From contig CAKOGP040000635.1 of assembly GCA_933822405.4 (NCBI GenBank), forward strand, positions 12,296-44,391: 32,096 nt of DNA, read 5' to 3'. Under the pieces are notes generated by a model. That model saw only the letters and a list, made by a program, of their open reading frames with translations. It was not told the origin of the DNA and did not search any database. Positions 20,869-29,295 of this stretch are shown piece by piece (position 1 is the stretch's first letter; the number at the start of each line of letters is the position of its first letter). The translations under genes and the position numbers were made by a program. Source of the stretch: Cylindrotheca closterium (lineage: Eukaryota; Bacillariophyta; Bacillariophyceae; Bacillariales; Bacillariaceae).

Positions 20869-21655
20869 CGCAATATCTTGCCTTGAATTTGGTCATTTCT
20901 CCGCTTGGATTTCTCTTGACACGAAAGACCCAAGTTCCAGGAATGATCTTGGTCTTCGCTTTTGACATTGGGACTTCAATCCAGGTGAGCTTTCCTTCAA
21001 GTTCTTCGATTTCTTTCTTTGCGGCTGCAGTCCATTTTTCGCTGTTGGGACCGTTGACCGCTTCGTTGTAAGTGAAAACGTCTGGGTCCTTGGTGGCTCT
21101 TGCCTTGTACGAGCTTGGAACGAAGCTGCAGTCGTGAGAATGTTCCACTTCAATGTTCGAAGAGTTGAAGTAAGCCGAAAAGTAAGTGTAGAAGTTGTTG
21201 GTTTCTGGACTTTGCGATTTTAGAGGTGCGTTGTATCCTGCGGGTCCATGTCCATCGTATCCAAAGCGTTTTGGAGGTTGAGCTTTGTTGGATCGGCGAG
21301 ATGTGCGTGTGGCTGATGGCAGGGGTGCAGGTTTGGAAGTTGGTGTGGGTTGCGGTTTGCGAGCCGGGGGAGGCGTTGGCTGCGGCGGAGATGAAGGCTT
21401 TGGCGGATTTGTAGGAGTAGGGGTCACATTCTCCCTCTGAGAAGGAGGCGGCTGAACGGGAGGAACAGCTGGCGGATTCTCGATGACTGTCTCCCTCTGG
21501 ATTGGAGGTATGGTGGCTCCAGAGGAATCGGCTTGGGGCTTGGTTGGTGGCAGAACAACGTCCAATGGAGTGGGTGGGTTGTGAACTTCTGTTTGTTCTC
21601 GGACTCTTGCAGTTGAAGGTGGAGGAGGATCGTCGGTGGGATCAGGTGGATGCAA
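20864..21655 (-). pseudogene. Element D proline-rich linker and RT start
   Basis: A 263-codon open frame. Residues 1-120 are a low-complexity Pro/Thr/Ser linker (PPPPSTARVREQ, PPQPTPPPARKPQPTP). Residues 125-200 include KRFGYDGHGPAGY. From about 205 the RT entry region appears: FTYNEAVNGPNSEKWTAAAKKEIEELE, TWIEVPMSKAKTKIIPGTWVFRVK and TKFKARYCV. It ends at a TGA caused by a frameshift, since the next phase continues with RGDLEEMDVDKNKFAP. Upstream, the same phase continues back through stops at 21683 (TAA) and 21821 (TAG) into the integrase. The linker joins integrase to RT in the polyprotein. Confidence 0.82.
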
Positions 21656-22481
21656 TGGGTCCTCAGGATCATCCAGAACATATTAGTAGACGGAGTCTCC
21701 AAAGAGTTTGGACCAGGCTTCTGAACCAAAATCAGGTAGGTCGGGATTCAAACAAAGTGGGACTGACGATGCATGTCTCTTGCTCATTCCAACGTAGATC
21801 TGGCGGGTGGATCGAGGCTTCTACCAAGGAAGTTTCTTTCCATCTTGCATCTGTTTGTCCAGGACATACACTGGGCGTCCCCAAACTTGAACATCGGCAA
21901 GTTGTGGTTGTTTCCAACGGGTTTTGGTAAGCAGATCGTGTGGTGAGAGACCAGATGATTGGTTGGGCATGTGGTTGTAGAGGAAGACGGCATGATCCAC
22001 TGCGAGGGGCCAGAGTGTGGTGGTTGCGACATCAGGCCAATGGATGGCTTGATGCATCATCATTGTTTGAGCGATGGACATGATGGTTTGGATTGATCGT
22101 TTGGCGATTCCATTGTGATGATGAGCTCCGACGCCAGCAAATGAGTGAATTTGTGAGAACTTGTGTAAGTGATCATTGTACTCTTGCGATGTGAAGGGCC
22201 TTCCATTGTCTTAGATATTCGAGTACAACTACTCCAAAATCTCGAAGTTGTTCTTCCACAGATATCTTTGCACTCAGTGTCTCTTGGGTGTTCAGATGAA
22301 CTTGGTGCTCGACGAAGACATAACCTGTTGTGTGGTCAACGACGATGCATCCTCCGGTGTACTGTGTCTTGGGATCTTCTTTGCCAAAGGTATGAAGCAA
22401 TCGTCCTCTTGTGGTACACTCAAAATGATCAACTGACACCTTTTGTCCTGGGAACAGGTTTTCTTTCTTCAAAATTCCCTC
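21656..22481 (-). pseudogene. Element D integrase core
   Basis: After the HHCC domain the frame passes a TGA at 22482 and continues with KVSVDHFECTTRGRLLHTFG (first Asp) and GGCIVVDHTTGYVFVEHQ. A frameshift near 22210 precedes DNGRPFTSQEYN (second Asp). In the third motif, HHHNGIAKRSIQTIM, the catalytic Glu expected in A-E-R is Lys (codon at 22100-22102, one G-to-A change from GAA). The C-terminal part, WPLAVDHAVFLYNHMPNQSSGLSPHDLLT, is typical of copia. TAG at 21821 and TAA at 21683 follow in the linker phase. Integration activity would be lost on three counts. Confidence 0.87.
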
Positions 22482-23996
22482 TCAATCACGAACGACTTGA
22501 GAAGTCTTTCCGGGAGAAGGTCGACGACGTTGTTTTCCAAATTGGCAAGCTGGGCAAAGTTGGTATGTTGTGATCCGAGATGCTGCGGCTTGCAATCGTG
22601 GAGCGGACTCTGAATGTGCCAATACACCTGTGCGGCGGAGAAATTGGATCTGACTGAAGTTGAGATGGCCGAGCCGATGGTGCCATCTTAGGAGTTCTTT
22701 CTCTGCAGGACTGAGGTTGTGGTTTGACTCCAAGGTGGACGTGATGATGCTGGCGAATGCATCAAATCGGTTAGGAGTGGTTCCATGGGAGTAGGCAAGC
22801 GATGTTGGCAAGTTTGTTGAAGGGTCGTGGTCAACATGTACTGGATTTGTTTTGTCTGATCCTGACAACTGTAGATGATCAGCGTTCATTGAGATGGACT
22901 CATCGGTGTATGTCTGGAGCAAACTTGAAGTACTGAGCAATCGAGCTGTGGCAGAAGGTACGTATAGGGCAGGCACCTTGATTGTTCGTAACATGCCAGT
23001 TGTGTCAACCACTGACCATGCAACATGTCCAATCCCTTCAATTTTCAGGCGGCTAGCGATTCCACAAAGCTTGAGTCCAAGAGGTGCTGGCTCAAGTTTT
23101 CCCACAAAGTCGTCCTTGTAAGGTGAGATTGAGGTTGTTGCACCTGAATCCCAGATTATTGGGTACCTTGCTGTCTTTTCATCACCTGACATATCTGATC
23201 TCAATTCATCTGGATTCATTGCAGCACAAAAGCAGTTGATGACCTTGCTGAATTGTTGTGGAATATCCGCATTCTTAAAGAAGGCTTTGGCTGCGGGAGA
23301 AGATAGAATGGCAACGTGGGATCGGGAGTCCGACACTAACGGTAGGTCTGTAGATTCGTGGCATGTTTGGTCGGCGGCAACGTGTTGTCCTTTGTCTGCT
23401 CTTGGAAATGTATTAAAATGGCGGAAGATGTTGTCACTTGGATTTGAGGAAGGGTTATGGCGATTGGAACGATGTCTGGAAGACTCGTGGCAACACGATT
23501 GAGGTCTGGGAGGATCAAAACAGAAGGCATCATCTTCACCTCGCTGGCGGGGATCTTGGTAGAAGGTCCAGTTTGGATTGCCAGGACGCCGACGCTGATG
23601 TTGATCATGGGGTGTTTCACGGGAAGTGGTAGCAGGAGAAGTACTAGGTTTGTTGTCGTTCATGTTTCTCCAACCGTTGTTTGTTCTCTGCCAATTGCTT
23701 TGATCATTGTGATTTCTCTGATGTCTTCTGTTGCTTCTCCAATTATCTCCCTCTCGACGGGAACGACGAAAGGTGAGAGACTCCAAAAAGTGAATGATAT
23801 GTTGGACCAAGTTGAAGATATCTTGAGATCGTGGGTCAAGGCGACGGCGGGTGGCAAGACCATAATGACGGGTGTGACGGCGATGACTGAATGAAGTGGG
23901 ACAGCGCTGACGACAAAAATGTCGAATGTAACGTTTGTACTTACCACTCAAAGCTGTAGCGTGTACAGCCTTGATTACTTGAGAATGCAGGCACAA
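22482..23996 (-). pseudogene. Element D gag remnant, protease and HHCC integrase N-domain
   Basis: A 504-codon open frame. The first 90 or so codons lie inside the 589-bp repeat and may be non-coding LTR read by chance. Residues 90-170 are basic and Asn/Arg-rich (RRHQRNHNDQSNW), like a gag tail. No capsid domain or CCHC knuckle is seen, so gag is largely deleted. The protease motif YPIIWDSGATTSISPY follows, with VPALYVPSATARLLSTSSLL downstream. The frame ends with the integrase zinc-binding domain LLRWHHRLGHLNF...LCPACQFGKQRRR, in which both His and both Cys are present. It ends at a TGA (22482-22484) with the same phase continuing into the integrase core. The protease and zinc domain look intact. 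Confidence 0.83.
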
Positions 23997-24318
23997 GATT
24001 GTCCAGGCTTGTCGTGCTAAAAGTACTGAAATAGTTGTAAATGTCCAAAAGATGTGTGATAAAACAGTATCCTGAAAATTATAGTGATTTTGTGTTGTGA
24101 AGGATGCAAACAGGATGAAATTCCGACCATCTCAACGCAGGCAATGGCAATGCTTAGTCTTAACAACGTTGAGAATGTGGGGAAGCTTAGCGAGGGAAGA
24201 TGGTAGCCAAGATTGGTAATCTCAATACCTGTATAAGATACTTTGGATACATTAGCCGTTGGGGTGCAGACGTTCAACAACGGCTATCATCTGATGGACA
24301 AACAGACGACTTTTGACT
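23730..24318. repeat. 589-bp direct repeat, copy 2 (possible 5' LTR of element D)
   Basis: Partner of 18734-19322. Here it precedes the gag/protease frame of D and stops 4 bp before the 140-bp shared unit at 24323. The outer end that copy 1 appears to have (to 19426) is missing, so the 5' end of D seems truncated at this junction. Confidence 0.75.
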
Positions 24319-24322
24319 GGAC

Positions 24323-24462
24323 CATTATTTTGGGAAGTATGTGGTCTGTCCTCCGTACGTGTAGTTTTGTAGTCTGAAAAGATCTGATAGTCACAAGTTT
24401 TCCTTGTCTATATTTCGTCCAGTAATTGATCTGTTTTGGCTGACTAGCAGCGCATTTTAACG
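24323..24462. repeat. Copy 3 of the shared unit and right end of the nested insertion
   Basis: 140 bp, beginning CATTATTTTGGGAAG and ending CATTTTAACG. It is directly followed by AAAG and the resumed element A linker/RT sequence. It has the same orientation as the copy at 9740, as expected for terminal direct repeats of one insertion, though the left copy diverges after 109 bp. Confidence 0.8.
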
Positions 24463-25329
24463 AAAGTCCCTCAATCTGGGCAAACGTATGCGCAAGCTAC
24501 AATGTCAGGGCTGAACCTTTCTCAAGTTCCAAAGAAACCAAGAGAATGGCCTTCGAGCAGGAGTGGCGGGCAGTTCTGCCAATAAGAACAAGAATCAAGT
24601 TGCGACAAGACGCAAGCATCGAGAAAGAGAATTGAAACTGTTGAAGAACAAGTTAGAATCTGGTATTTGTACCAAAGAAGGAAGTCGCGGTACTAAAGAC
24701 AGTAAAGCTATCCTTGAAGCACAGCACAATCTATGTTTCCAACAGATTGGGAATGAGATGAAAGCTTGCTTGTTGCATGATGCAGATCAAGGCCAAGTTC
24801 GATACTGATGAAGGTCTGAACTTCATTCAACAGTATTACATCAACCAAGGACTGAAGAAGTTTGGTGATGATGGAAAGGATGCTGTGGATAAGGAATTGA
24901 GACAAATGCTCCTGAGAGATTGTTTCACTCCCGAATTTGTTAAAGACATGACTGCGTTTGAGCGAAAGAAGGCCCAATCAGTGATGATGTTGCTCGCGGA
25001 AAAGCATTTTGAAAAGACAATTAAAGGTGGCCTAGTATACTGAGGCAATGGAACTCGTGAATGGTTATTGCGACAGGACACTGCAAGTCCGACTGCTTTG
25101 CAAGAAGCAATTACCACTACTTGTGTTAGTGATGCAAACAAAGGTAGAGATATAATGACGATGGATGTGCCTAACACTTTCATTCAAACTTATATGCCTG
25201 AAGCTAAGGAAGGAGAAGGTTGTATCTACATGAAAATCACTGGCATGATGGTCCAGATATTGATTGACATGGCTTCAGAGTATCGCAAATACGTTGTTTT
25301 AGAGAATGGAAAGCAAGTAATCTATGTGC
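24463..25329 (+). pseudogene. Element A linker and RT fragment, plus-strand copy
   Basis: This resumes the plus-strand element A copy that broke off at 9739. It opens with the end of the linker (QTYAQATMSGLNLSQVPKKPREWP), then KNKNQVATRRKHRERELKLLKNKLESGICTKEGS in another phase. After a further shift comes the RT entry, GLNFIQQYYINQGLKKFGDDGKDAVDKEL and FERKKAQSVMMLLAEKHFEKTIKGG. A TGA interrupts at 25041-25043, and RT continues with DTASPTALQEAITTT and IMTMDVPNTFIQTYMPEA (first catalytic Asp intact). The match to the minus copy at 7100-7960 ends abruptly at about 25329, within VIYVRA, before the VDD motif. It is therefore truncated at its 3' end. Confidence 0.88.
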
Positions 25330-25595
25330 GGGCAGTTGGCTGGAATCGAAAGATTCTATGACGGCGCGCTCGAAAGATGCTATGCTTGCGGATATACCAT
25401 TACCTCAACTTTCATGATTGATGAGTCAAGGATTGAAGCGTACGACGTACGGGCGGGATTCAGCAGAACCTCCCTGTGTTGCAGACAGAACTACGGGACG
25501 GCCGGGAAAATCAATATTTACTCGCAAGAATTGTATGCTAAATGCTGCGCCCGTCCGTTTCCCAACATCGGTACATTGAATTTTCATACCCGTAA
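25330..25595. other. Unassigned stretch after truncated RT
   Basis: The sequence changes abruptly at 25330 from element A RT to unrelated DNA. A 98-codon plus-strand ORF (25324-25620) spans it, but its protein has no recognisable features and it runs into the LTR of the next element. I see no RNA gene or repeat. Confidence 0.4.
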
Positions 25596-25599
25596 GGTA

Positions 25600-25750
25600 A
25601 ATGTAAAATATGTCATGTAGCGATAGACTTACTAGGAGGATGATAAAAGTAAAGGTAAGTTGTGATGATGTGTGTGGTCCATCACCGATTCTGTACTTTA
25701 CCGCGTACAGACTATGCGTGCGTATCTAATAGCACGGTGGCCTTTATTTG
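25600..25750 (-). repeat. 3' LTR of the 1.09-kb copia remnant
   Basis: The plus strand starts AATGTAAAATATGTCATG and ends GGCCTTTATTTG. It matches 26499-26682 except for about 33 bp that are present only in the right copy, next to GTAAAGG. The minus strand just before it, CTTGAGGGGAC, can serve as the polypurine tract. The ends are not TG...CA. Confidence 0.75.
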
Positions 25751-25789
25751 GTCCCCTCAAGCTAAGGATCAAGGTGATCCATAGGTTGT

Positions 25790-26379
25790 TCAATAAACCC
25801 AAGAACCAAAAAGGTTTTCTCTCCTCATTTGTGTTAATCGCTTTGTAAATGCATCTGCAATATTGATTGCACCATCAATCCATGAAACTGCAATCACCCG
25901 AGCTGCCACATTCCAACGTGCATAATGATAAGCAATTGAATTGTGCTTTTTGTTCAACGTAGATTCTACCAGTGACGAGTTTTTAACAACCGCTTCATTG
26001 TCCACTAACACCTGTGTTGGTTCCTCATCCAGTGGGATCCCAAACATACGCAACTTGTAGCGTAAATGCGTAAATGCGTAATTGCTTCAATACATGATTT
26101 CAGAGCAATGAATTCAGCCCCAAAAGTGCTGGCCTCCACTGTGTTCTGCCTCTGGCTGTGCCAAACAATAGGCGCCCTATTCAAGAAGATGGCATAGCCG
26201 GTATGCGATCTACAAGTCTTCTTGTTTGCTGCATGCGAGGCATCAACGTATGCCAAGCTTCCCACTCGCCTACCTCTTGGTTTTGGCATGTTCGACGGCA
26301 ATCGTTCCTCCGCATCTCTGTATAGGGTACGGAACTCAGTTTTACATGGTCGAAACCGGTGATGTAGCACCATTGACAC
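25790..26379 (-). pseudogene. RNase H remnant of the small copia element
   Basis: Two phases together give a near-complete copia RNase H. The first (26379 down to about 26075) has SLAYVDASHAANKKTCRSHTG and VEASTFGAEFIALKSC. The second (26053 to 25790) has EEPTQVLVDNEAVVKNSS, NSIAYHYARW and INIADAFTKRL. All four catalytic acidic residues (VDAS, GAEF, VDNE, IADAF) are present. The phases are separated by an 8-bp tandem duplication (GTAAATGC at 26062-26069 and 26070-26077), which shifts the frame after EAITHLR. The frame ends 39 bp before the 3' LTR. RNase H would degrade the RNA strand during reverse transcription. With the rest of pol missing, this copy is non-autonomous. Confidence 0.85.
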
Positions 26380-26498
26380 GATCGAAATCGGCTTTGCACA
26401 TATGAAAAAATATTGCAGTATTCGTATTCACAATTCGTTCATTTGAATGCATATCATTGAATAGCTTTTGCTTTCATTGCTATTGGGTCGTGATAAAC

Positions 26499-26682
26499 AA
26501 TGTAAAATATGTCATGTAGCGATAGACTTACTAGGGGGGTGATAAAAGTAAAGGAAAGCCGATAGTCGTTCCTAAAAGGAAATCTAGAAAGTTGTGATGA
26601 TGTGTGTGGTCCATCACCGATTCTGTACTTTACCGCGTACAGACTATGCGTGCGTATCTAATAGCACGGTGGCCTTTATTTG
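26499..26682 (-). repeat. 5' LTR of the 1.09-kb copia remnant
   Basis: A 184-bp partner of the left LTR. It carries about 33 extra bases, including CCGATAGTCGTTCC, at about 26556-26590. The shared part is nearly identical between copies, suggesting a fairly recent insertion. It ends 97 bp before the ATG of the downstream gene. Confidence 0.75.
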
Positions 26683-26686
26683 GGTA

Positions 26687-26779
26687 CCTCTACCTTTTGG
26701 TGTTATTATCTTCTGTTGGTCACTTATTCCATTCACATCATAGAGTGTATCATTCAAGATAAGAGAGCACGCATTCACC
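26687..26779 (+). promoter_or_regulatory. Short upstream region of the nuclease/kinase-like gene
   Basis: Only 93 bp separate the right target duplication from the ATG. There is no clear TATA box. The start has a favourable context (CACCATGG). Any promoter further upstream has been displaced by the LTR element, so transcription would depend on this short stretch or on LTR sequence. Confidence 0.3.
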
Positions 26780-29295
26780 ATGGCATCTCCTCTCCCCGAT
26801 GGCAGTCTTGCACACTCAATAAAGCCAACCACTTCAGCCACGCACGATCCACGTAGAGAAGAGGACGATACTGCAGATGTCACAATCGATGCGCACGATA
26901 GCGAGTGCTCTCCCTCATCCACTTTGGCAAAATGGACGAAGCGGTTACACGATTTAAAATCATTCCTTACCAGTGAGAAATTCTTGGATAACTTATTCTT
27001 AGAAATTAGTGTTACTGAGTGCCTTGAGTCGACGCTCTTTGTCAACCTCAGCAACGAAGATGAAAATATGAGCCATCCATTTTTGAAAGTCGTGCGGGAT
27101 GTTGCAGAACAGCTTGAAAAATTGCAAAAAGAAATGAAAAAAGTAGCCTCGGAGCAGGAAGAACTACAATCCAAACAAGCAGAACATGAGCAAGAAACTT
27201 GATCAGCTAGTAGTCAAGATCCAGATGAAGGCAGAAGTACTTGTAGCCAGGAAAGGCAAAAGCGGAGTCTAGAAGAAAACACCAGAAGTAGTGTGGCGGG
27301 TCAAAAGCGCAGACTAGAAGACACCTCGAACGGAGACGGTGAGCTATTGCTGAGACTTCAACAAGAAAAACGGATGAGATTGGAAGAAAAACGGATGAGA
27401 TTGGAATTGGATCGAATGAGATTGGTGGACGGCATCGTGGCAACTGTAAAGTTTATTGGTGAAAAGCATACATCCCTTCAAGATGCACTCGGCCCCTACG
27501 CCAGTTGGGGTAATGAAACGAAAACCAAATCCAAATCAAACTCCCAAACCGATCCGCAGTCAACGAAAGAGGCTTCCGTGGAGAGCAGTAACCCAAGAGT
27601 GCCTCGAAAAATCCCGGAAAAATCAGGTTTCAAAACGGTGGAGAATGAGCAGGATTTTTTGAATGACCTGAAGAAAAAGGCTGGTTGGCCCAAGAATAAA
27701 GTAAATGAATACTTGAATTCAATGGAGATTATGGGAGTGCGACTTCTTGATCAATTATGTTTGGACGAGCAAGCTACTGGCGATACGAACGAGGAAAAGA
27801 AGGGCGCTGAGTTGAAAATCCTGGCAACCAAAGTAGCAAACGATATTCTCAATTCCAAGTTTCTCGATCGCAGCGTTGTAGCCGACGGAAAAAGCGACAA
27901 AAAGCTCAAGGTTAGAAAATGGAGCGAGACTGCATTTGTTCAGCCAATAATTCATGCCATCATCTACCGGGTGCTTGACATTGTTGATCTCGGTTTTCTT
28001 TATGTTTCAAAGGAGCAGAGAGTACGACGGGAAAGAGAAGATGACAAGGAACGCGTAATGGACTTCTTGGTTCATAAATTTCGAGAGAACCTTTTCTGTG
28101 CCATGCCAAGCATGATTGAATGTATAGTTGAAGTCAAGCGGTGTGGAAATACTTTCAACGAGGACAAAACAGAAATCAAAATGGCGGGCATCCAAATAAT
28201 TGGAAACTTTGCCAAGCGATTGCGGGGAGACCTCAATTTTCTCAGCATTGGTGTGGATTGTGAGCTCTATGGGGTCGCCATTTCGTTGTCCAAAGTGTCA
28301 ATTGTAAAGGCATCGCTACAAAACGTTGGAACAGAAAATGTTGCAGTGTTGTTTCGCAAGACCAAAGCATTTGATTTGCTTTCTACAAAGGGCCTTGAGA
28401 TGCTGGCACTTGCTCTGAGTGCTAGTTACAAAATGTCCGAAGCAAAGCATGACATCGCCACCATCAAAGCATATATCCATGAAGGCGAAAATCAGAATAA
28501 TGCAAGGATCGGGATGTCCATTGACAGGTTTTTGGGTTCGGGAGCATTTGGAAGCGTTTACAAAATTCGCAAGACTACTGTCGGACAGGAGGGACCAGAG
28601 TGTTTTCTGAAGATACCAAATTCGCACAGGGCGTTACATTCGTTGAAGGAGGAGGCAAAAACCTTGCGCCGCTGACAGTGCCAAACATCCCTTTATGCAG
28701 CGCAGGAAAACAATTTGATATCGCAATGAATGGCTTCAAAAGCAAGACTTATGGCCTGATTCTCAATGGGATGATTGGTAAACCTGCCAGCGCTTTCAAC
28801 TGGAAGTCGGAAGGGTACAAGGAGTTCCTACCATCAGTCATCAGGAATGTGCATGCTACTCTAGACGCTGCACACAAAAATTCTGTGTATCATCTTTACA
28901 TTCGTCCTAGCAACATTATTGTGCCTACCACTGCAGACAAGATGACAAAAGATATCAAGGTATTGGTGATTGATTGGGGTGTTGCAATCTCCGATGACAA
29001 AAAGTTCCACTTTCAGGGCTGCGTTCCATACGCTCATGATGAGCTTCTTGCAACAGTCAGAATGGAAAAGAAAGCGAAGTCGGAGCATGATTGGGCTTCG
29101 CTATTGTACACATATTACCACTTGGATGAGGGCCATCTACCGTGGCATGTCTTGATGGCGCACGGGAAGCGAGTTTGCGACACTGGTGTCAGGAAAAATA
29201 CTGTCTCAAACTGGTTGGAGCAGAAACGGTTGCAGAAAAGTGAGAAGGACGAAGACGTTTTTCAAGCGTTTTCACAGCTATTAAGTACCCAATAG
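26780..29295 (+). pseudogene. Nuclease-like/kinase-like fusion, Crinkler-type architecture; one in-frame TGA, one frameshift
   Basis: Three open pieces form one gene of roughly 838 codons. Piece 1 (26780-27202) is a disordered N-terminus with a coiled coil (VVRDVAEQLEKLQKEMKK) ending at TGA 27200-27202. The same phase continues to 28675 with Arg/Glu repeats (QEKRMRLEEKRMRLELDRMRL) and a middle domain. Numbered from the GTG at 27293, this domain has Asp257 (RVMDFLVH), Glu280-Val-Lys282 (IECIVEVKR) and Gln301 (AGIQIIGNF), a PD-(D/E)XK-like signature. The kinase domain starts at about 409 with FLGSGAFGSVYK and the Lys of CFLKIP (440). A one-base loss near 28672 shifts the phase; it continues with VYHLYIRPSNII (Tyr for the catalytic Asp), VLVIDWGVA (DFG-like) and DWASLLYTYYH. 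Nuclease plus kinase tails are known in eukaryotic Crinkler-type proteins; no ubiquitin-like header was recognised. The kinase fold is firm, the nuclease call moderate. Confidence 0.75.

Larger units (their letters stand above)
25596..26686 (-). mobile_element. Short LTR-bounded copia remnant with GGTA target duplication
   Basis: A complete but internally deleted element: left LTR 25600-25750, RNase H remnant, right LTR 26499-26682. It is flanked by GGTA at 25596-25599 and at 26683-26686. The coding remnant is on the minus strand, so the right LTR is the 5' one. Gag, protease, integrase and RT are gone. It lies directly upstream of the nuclease/kinase-like gene. Confidence 0.75.

Noticed and set aside
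23457..23894. 145-codon plus-strand ORF
   Set aside because: It is the reverse reading of the element D gag/protease frame and its 589-bp repeat; the minus strand carries the real motifs.
23907..23944. Possible intron on the minus strand (GTAAGT...CAG, 38 nt)
   Set aside because: The splice-like ends are suggestive but 38 nt is very short for an algal intron, and removing it does not improve any coding frame I can identify.
12916..24462. The two full 135-140 bp units as the LTR pair of one 11.5-kb element
   Set aside because: The flanks do not share a target duplication (GGTA before 12916, AAAG after 24462), whereas 9740 and 24462 do share AAAG.
27200..27202. TGA as a selenocysteine codon in the kinase-like gene
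   Set aside because: The residue falls in a disordered, charged stretch with no redox motif, and I saw no SECIS-like structure downstream.
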